From Aldrovandia affinis (Eukaryota; Chordata; Actinopteri; Notacanthiformes; Halosauridae), in assembly GCA_029706075.1 (NCBI GenBank), contig JAINUG010000207.1, forward strand, positions 919,001 to 983,000: 64,000 nucleotides of DNA. The letters are read 5' to 3'. Below the pieces are notes generated by a model. That model made no database searches. It saw only the letters and a program-made list of their open reading frames with translations, and was not told the origin of the DNA. This document shows, one piece after another, positions 57,901-64,000 of this stretch. Both the position numbers and the translations under genes were made by a program. Positions within the stretch are counted from its first letter, which is position 1, and the number at the start of each line of letters is the position of its first letter.

Positions 57901-59500
57901 ATGGCCAGATTTGCAATATTACACTAAACATTTATGACAAGTAAGATAATATCCCTAACTGTTCACACAGTAATATTCAAACCAGGTCAACAGTGAGCCT
58001 GTTTGCCTACATTTCAAATAATTTGTGAACCCAAACAGCAGTTTGAACAGCAAGCCCCTTGTTGTGATATTTCAAAAAAGAAGAAGAATATTGCTATGTT
58101 TGTTTCACAGGATGTCCCTGCTTTTCTAATGAACCCAGTTCTGGTGATTTATGGGAGCTTCAAAAGATCTTTATTAAGCATGTCCTCAATGCACTCATAT
58201 AGCCAAAATACTGAAAAAAACAATACAACTTTAAGTTTGTTTCATTTTCTTTCACCATGAATTCTACTTCATATTGAGTACATTGTCCCAGAATATCCTC
58301 ATAAATCCAATCTGACATTTATTACAAGTTTGCTTCAGACAGGATCAGGAGTGTGAAAATATAACATTTAATGCAACTCCTGTTCCTAAGCAGCATATTT
58401 ATATTTATGGACAGAAATATCCTCAGATTCACTCATTTAGAGAGAAAGGAGTTGTAGAGTATAGGAATGCCCGGGCTGGGGTTAACCAGACAGAGTGGGT
58501 GTTCACTGTTCACCTTCCCATAATCTCTTGCCCTCGGACACGGTGGTAATTGAACAGGTTTTTCACCTGGGCACAAGAAGCAGTGTGTCTCGTCACTCGC
58601 TCGCCCTGGGACACTGTCACATTTTATTTCTCTGAAACGGAGGGCTGACCTTCAGCCACCCACAATACTGGTGTGGGTGTAGACTGTGATGGGGGCGGGG
58701 TGGGGGGTTGGTAATTTATGCAGGAGGGACATGAATTACTCTCCATCCCTGCTTTTGGATGACATGGAAAATACATTTAGAGCTGTATCGTGCAATATGA
58801 GAGAATAGACCCTTTCAGATCTAAACTAAGTCTAAGTAATGCATAACATTCGACTCCCCCATGCTGGAAACTGTCCAGGGCTGCCCAGTGAAGAACCTGC
58901 AATTAAGGCAAAAGGGCAAAAGGCTCCACTTGTTAGTGAGCCCAAATCCTGGTCATCTCTAAAAGGCTGTAAATGCTGAAATTGCACAACAATGAGAAAA
59001 AGAGTGACAAAACAAATTGAATCAGTAGTGAAATTCCTAGATATTCCCAGCTCCTGTGATTAAACAAAATTGTGAGACTGTTTAGATATTGAACCCATCA
59101 CTGTCTCAGCACAGAGTATGCAATGATGAAAGAATTCAGCGGATATGCGGATTTCCATTTTTCCCGGATCAGAAAGCATCAACCACGAGATTTGTGTAGA
59201 TCTGATGGGTTTTTTGAGGGTTTTTTTTTTGGGGGGGGGGTGGTGAGGGGTATTCGTTTTGATGACCCACGATAAACCTCATAGGTTTTCATCTGTTGTC
59301 AATTGCCACACTTAATGATAGACCAACCAGGTTGACAGCAGTACAAGCGTAGTCACTGTCACTGTAAGTCATGGGCATGCTAGCTAGCTAAAGCCTCTAG
59401 AAACGGTGAAATGACCGCAAAGGAAGAATGTCAAAAGTGATAGAGAAAAACTATAGTCCGAGAAAACTCTCTGTTTCAGTCAATGGGAACACTACCGAAG
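54901..59500. other. Gene-free stretch
   Basis: No gene is supported. A GC-rich part at about 57,230-57,660 opens frames on both strands (up to 126 codons) without recognisable domains. A G-run lies at about 59,231-59,240. Confidence 0.4.
57176..57200. repeat. (GA)n microsatellite
   Basis: A short uninterrupted dinucleotide run, seen directly. Confidence 0.95.
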
Positions 59501-59555
59501 TAACAGTGGGTGAATGTTCTAAAAAAGCTGTTATTCCTGGCAAAATACTCATAAT

Positions 59556-59830
59556 GCACGTATTGTTCGGATATTGTCAGTTATGGCTCCAGTGGATTTA
59601 AGGCATTGGAAGATCACATCCGTAGCAAAAAACACAATGACAAAATTAAATTTGCCGTACAAATTAGACTCTGTCCACGGCTTTTTCACCCACTGATGCA
59701 AATGTTAAACTATCAAATATTAGCTCAACAAGCAGGGACACTGTCTCTACAACTCGAACCAATGATTGCAGTGGACGACCGTGTGAAAAACCAAGGAGGT
59801 AGGATAACAAATAAAATAAAGAATTGAAAG
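59556..59830 (+). pseudogene. Possible zinc-finger remnant of a hAT-type transposon
   Basis: A frame reads SSGFKALEDHIRSKKHNDKI, with the HX5H ending and spacing of the zinc fingers found at the start of some hAT transposases. Only one possible Cys precedes it, so the finger would not fold. The frame then continues for about 60 codons without a recognised domain and stops at 59,827. It could equally be a stray match. Confidence 0.3.
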
Positions 59831-60424
59831 CTTGTGGTTACCCAGCTATAGCCACGATTAATATTTAGCCTTTGTCAAACTCAGTTGAATGATACGATTC
59901 AATTTTGTTGATACAATTTTAGCTGGCTACCACTATCATGGTTTACTAATAGTCAGTCATCATGAAACATTATGCCTTCGGCGTGTTGTCCACTCCATGT
60001 GCCGCTTCTGCCGACCTGAACAGACGGTTTGTGCACCAAGTAAACAAAGTACCATGTGTAGCCTACCAACAGCATGATAAACAATAGAGACTAAACACAT
60101 ATGTCACATGGCTTGGCATGGCTAAATCCAAATAGAACAGTTATTGTGTTGTCTTTGCCAACACTTGAAAGTTGTCCAACGATTAATTAAAAGTTTGGCT
60201 TGAATGATTAATATAGTAAGATTTATAATATATTAAATAAAAATAAATAAATAAAGCAAGACTTTATTTTGATAAAACCTAATTTTTATACTTCCAGGGC
60301 CTGCTTCTAAACCCCACTGTAAACCCCACTGTAAACACTGCCAACACGTCATTCAAATTTTCTGCTTTTTTTTGCCTGACCACTTTCATCACTGAGTGTG
60401 GGAGATCATGTCTAATTCTTTGGC

Positions 60425-62205
60425 TCCAGATATGACCTACGGAAAGCCATCGGAGATGCCAAAAGAGCCTACAGGGACAAGTTGGAGTCTAACTACCACA
60501 GTTCCGACCCCAGGCGCATGTGGTGTGGACTGCGCTCCATCACAGACTATAAAGGGAAAAATAGCAGTGATGCCCAGCCTGCCGCCTCTCTTCCCGACGA
60601 GCACAACACCTTTTACGTGCGGCTTGAGGCCCTATCTACGGCTGACGTGAGGAGAGCTTTTAAAAGAGTAAACCCTCGGAAGTCATCAGGGCCAGATGGC
60701 ATTCCAGGCCGTGTCCTCAGAGCGTGCGACGACCAGCTAGCAGAGGTATTTACCTCTATATTCAACCTCTCCCTGAACCAGTCTGCAGTCCCCACCTGTT
60801 TCAAATGGACAACCATTGTCCCCGTACCAAAGAAACATCCCATCATCTGTCTGAATGACTACCGCCCTGTAGCACTCACCTCTATCATCATTAAGTGCTC
60901 CGAGCGGCTAGTCACAACCCACATCTGCTCCTCCCTTCCTGACACCTTGGACCCCCTTCAATTTGCATACCGTCCCAATAGATCTACGGACGACGCCATC
61001 TCCCTGACAGGGCACACCGCTCTCTCCCACCTGGAGAAGGATAACACATATGTGAGGATGCTGTTTATAGATTACAGCTCAGCATTCAACACAATCATGC
61101 CTGCTAAGCTCGTTCACAAGCTCAGGATCCTGGGTCTTAATACCTCCCTTTGTAATTGGATCCTGGACTTCCTGACGGGCAGACCCCAGGTGGTGAGAAT
61201 GGGTAACTTCTCCTCCTCTGCACTGACCCTGAGCACAGGAGCCCCTCAGGGCGGCGTACTCAGTCCCCTCATGTATGCCCTGTTCATGCATGATTGCGTG
61301 GCCACGCGCAGCTCCAATATCATCCTTAAGTTTGCAGACAACACCACCATCCTGGGTCTCATCTCCAATCTCTTCATCGATGGAGCGGAGAGTGTCTCCT
61401 GCTTCAAGTTCCTCGGTGTGTTCATCAATGATGACCTCTCCTGGTCCAGGCAATCGGACGCAGCAGTAAAAACTGCCCAAAAGAGCCTATACTTCCTGAA
61501 GAGACTCAAGAAGTTTGGCATGTCTGTCAAAACTCTCACCAATTTCTACAGGTGCACCATTGAGAGCATTCTCACTGGCTGCATTACTACCTGGCACGGC
61601 AGCTGCTCCGCTGCTGATCACAAGGCCCTCCAAAGGGTGGTGAAGACAGCGGAGCACATCATTGGCTGCCACTTCCCCTTCGTGCAAGGCATCTACTACA
61701 CATGATGCCTTAGGAAAGCACTGAAAATCATAAAAGACTACAGTCACCCAGGCTATGGACTCTTCTCGCTGCTGCCGTCTGGTAGACGTTACTGGAACAT
61801 CCGGGCACGGACTACCAGACTCACTAACAGTTTTTTCCCCCAGGCCATCAGGCTTCTCAACCAGCAACATTAATCTCAGTGATCACATTGATCACATCAT
61901 CACCCCAATGTATACTCTAGTCACTTTGTATGTACATTAAATGTACATCACCTCAATTTTAATGTACATATCCATTGGCACTCCTTCACTTTATATTTAT
62001 AATATTTAAAACTCTTATTCTTACTGTCTATTTTCCCCATTTTACTGGTTCTGGAACTGCTGCTAATGTTTTACTGTTTTACTGCTATGTATATTTTTGC
62101 TATTGTCTACTACATAGTTGATGCTTGCCATGTCTTAAGAATTTCATTGTTCAGAATGACCTTGTGTTATACTGTGCACGTGATAAATAAAGCACTTTGA
62201 CTCTT
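60425..62205 (+). mobile_element. 5'-truncated non-LTR retrotransposon (L2/CR1/Rex1-type LINE)
   Basis: The insert holds the end of an RT ORF and a 3' UTR closing in GTGATAAATAAAGCACTTTG at about 62,195, a typical tail of this LINE group. The endonuclease part is absent, as in most 5'-truncated copies. No clear target duplication was found. Confidence 0.8.
60428..61873 (+). pseudogene. LINE reverse transcriptase, nonsense codon and internal deletion
   Basis: The frame has [73 protein letters not shown] and [10 protein letters not shown], the ordered RT blocks of fish L2/CR1-like LINEs. The catalytic FADD is FADN (61331-61342). Right after, LGLISN jumps to [17 protein letters not shown]: about 50 codons usual between these are deleted in frame. 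TGA at 61703-61705 stands where an Arg codon (CGA) is usual; the same frame then runs on to TAA at 61871-61873. There is no true start codon. The enzyme would be inactive. Confidence 0.88.
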
Positions 62206-63056
62206 CTAGGGATCATGTCAGAAAAGATGGTGCTTCCCGAAATCTCAGGGAGTCGGATGGAAATGGCTGGCGCATAAGGCACCATTGCTGCTCGATTGGT
62301 GGCAGCCTGCACGAGGAGCAAGGGTTTGAGCTGAATCAGGCACTGCGGTGACTGAACACCTGGCCAGTCCCTGAGCTGTGACACTCGCGTGGCTCTGTCT
62401 TGGCTCCTCTCTGAGAGATGGATTCCTTGTAGCATGGAGTTTGTCTCCACGAGACAAAAGTCTAGCTGAGAAAGCCCTGATTTGTTGAGGTGTGACAAAT
62501 AATAGTTCTCTTTAGGTTTGTCTATAGTGTGAGTGATGTCCAAGGTTTTACCCTCCCGGGAGAAGACCCTTTTATCTTGCTGTAAATGGGGCCTGTTTTT
62601 TAATCTGGTTTTTTTCCATCAAAGTATATATTCTCCTGTCTCAGCTCTTTTCATTAAATTGTCAATAAGGCAGGTGTTGACTCAGCTTTCTTGATTTATT
62701 GTTGCTTCTGCCCTGCCCCAGACTGAACTAAACACTCTGTGGGTGTTTCAAAGCATTTTTATTGCCCTTTTAATGCAGCGATGCACAGACAAAATGCATG
62801 CTTTCTGCAATCCATAATTACTTTGCTCTCATTGCTGAAAATACGGCTTGCAGTTTGCACTTAAAAGTGATGGCTGCTAGATTTGGAGCTCAGGATTGGG
62901 GACAATTCAGAATGAAATATCATTTTTTTGGTGAGTTATAAGAATGAACCTAAAACTAGTGACAGTACTAATAACTAAATGTCACTATTTTGGGGGATTT
63001 CAATTTTATTATTCCTTAATTTATTTGGAATTTTGTGCAGGTAATTTCCAAAATAA
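62206..63056. other. Unique sequence, nothing recognised
   Basis: An open frame of 130 codons on the minus strand (62151-62543) overlaps the LINE tail and has no family likeness. Confidence 0.4.
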
Positions 63057-63300
63057 AGGAAACACCAACATGTGTCTTAATGGGCCATCAGGATAGTTTC
63101 AATGCACCCTAGCATAGATTTTACAAGTGTCTGGAATTCTATTGGAGGTATGCAACACCATTTTTCCATGAGAAATTCCATAATTTGGTGTTTTGTTGAT
63201 GGTGGTGGAAAATGCTTAATCGCCGCTTCAAAATCTCCCAAAAGTGTTCAATTGGGTTGAGATGTGGTGACTGAGATGGCCACGGCATATTGTTTACATG
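63057..63300 (-). mobile_element. Tc1/mariner remnant (same family as 11,692-12,130)
   Basis: The plus strand opens AAGGAAACACCAACATGTGT and includes CAATTGGGTTGAGATGTGGT, whose complement encodes the SPHLNPI-like block of Tc1 transposases. Only the C-terminal part is present and no frame is open. Confidence 0.75.
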
Positions 63301-63404
63301 ATGAATGGATTTGAAGTGATGGATTTAGCAAATATTTGGTCTTTACAATCACAAAGTATTTGATATCATGGAATGTGTGAAATGTTTTTGAAATAAAAAA
63401 GTAT

Positions 63405-63800
63405 ACAGTACCAGTCAAAAGTTTGAGTACACCTTCCATCTGGACTACGGCTAATCGGGCACTCCTTCATTCTTCAGCAAGATAACAACCCGAAACACAC
63501 TTTGAAGTTGTGCAAGAACTACCTGGTGAAGGAGGAACGTGAAGGACAACTCAAACTGATGACCTGGCCTGCCCAGTGTCCAGACCTCAATCCCATAGAA
63601 ATTGTATGGGACGAACTGGACAGAAGAGTCAAAGCAAAGCAACCCACAAGTTTCTCTGGGAATTGCTGCAGGAGAGCTGGGAACACATATCGGGTGATTT
63701 CCTGCTGAAACTTATTAACCGAATGATCCGTGTTTGTGAGGCTGTTATCACGGCAAAGGGTGGCTATTTTTTTGATGTTCATTTTGTTCATTGTTACATG
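63405..63800 (+). pseudogene. Tc1/mariner remnant, C-terminal transposase and left terminal repeat
   Basis: A terminal repeat-like start, ACAGTACCAGTCAAAAGTTT (about 63,406), is joined directly to the end of a transposase. That reads FSKITTRNTL-like sequence, then MTWPAQCPDLNPIEIVWDEL (63,559 onward) and a frame change near 63,650 into KFLWELLQESWEHISGDFL. The block with PDLNPIE carries the last catalytic residue (Glu) of Tc1 DDE enzymes. The front two thirds are deleted. Confidence 0.82.
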
Positions 63801-64000
63801 TGTTTTTTGTCATTTTAAAGGAGGTATTTGAAAATACTTCAAATACAAAGCATTTGTTTGTAAATACTTTCATCAAAAATAGCATTTTCAAATACAAATA
63901 TTTGAATATATCAATTGTGGCAGCCCAATGGGTTGCACAAGAAAATGGCTGCCTGGCCTACAACACATGGGAGCCAAGAAACACTAAATTTCCCAGCAGG

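Overview
This window reads as nuclear DNA of a ray-finned (teleost) fish. The evidence is the 3' end of a vertebrate metabotropic glutamate receptor gene plus typical fish repeats: Tc1/mariner elements, a PIF/Harbinger cluster, a tRNA-derived SINE, 5S/Deu-type SINE pieces, a chromodomain Ty3/gypsy element, an L2/CR1/Rex1-type LINE and an endogenous retrovirus. I cannot name the species. No CRISPR array, tRNA gene or functional rRNA gene is visible.

Layout. 1-5610 is the 3' end of a group III mGluR gene, best matched to grm8: an intron, the exon with transmembrane helix 7 (2917-3163), a 1.7 kb intron, and a short last exon (4892-4941) with its 3' UTR. After that no host gene is recognisable for about 58 kb. 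This fits the gene-poor region known downstream of GRM8 in mammals. 5.6-18.5 kb is mostly unique A+T-rich sequence with scattered SINE, MITE-like and microsatellite pieces; a tRNA-derived SINE with an 8-bp target duplication sits in a decayed Tc1 element. 18.5-21.4 kb holds four copies of one PIF/Harbinger-like element, tandem and inverted, one carrying part of a Myb/SANT-like gene. 23.5-24.0 kb is a MITE with a repeated GCCTAAGTCA motif. 26.7-28.8 kb is a gypsy 3' end fused to a broken Tc1.

29,745-39,881 is a complete endogenous retrovirus by its ends: two 506-bp LTRs with one visible difference, a tRNA-Trp primer site, a polypurine tract and a 4-bp CCAT duplication. Inside it is badly decayed: gag lacks its 5' part and has a nonsense codon, pol survives in pieces, and env lacks its membrane anchor. 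The young LTRs and broken interior suggest mobilisation in trans by a relative. Its leader has two identical tandem hairpins followed by a 12-nt palindrome, a candidate packaging/dimerisation element.

46,538-51,875 is a minus-strand chromodomain (sushi/Tf1-like) Ty3/gypsy element with frameshifts and a predicted self-priming signal. A dead BED-hAT transposase lies next to it. 60.4-62.2 kb is a 5'-truncated LINE, and 63.1-63.8 kb holds two Tc1 remnants. The elements do not form a pathway; they are layers of insertions in a gene-poor flank. The features most likely to matter to the host are the grm8 exons, whose C-terminal residue is unusual, and two GC-rich stretches (about 53.56-53.95 and 57.3-57.66 kb) that could be regulatory.
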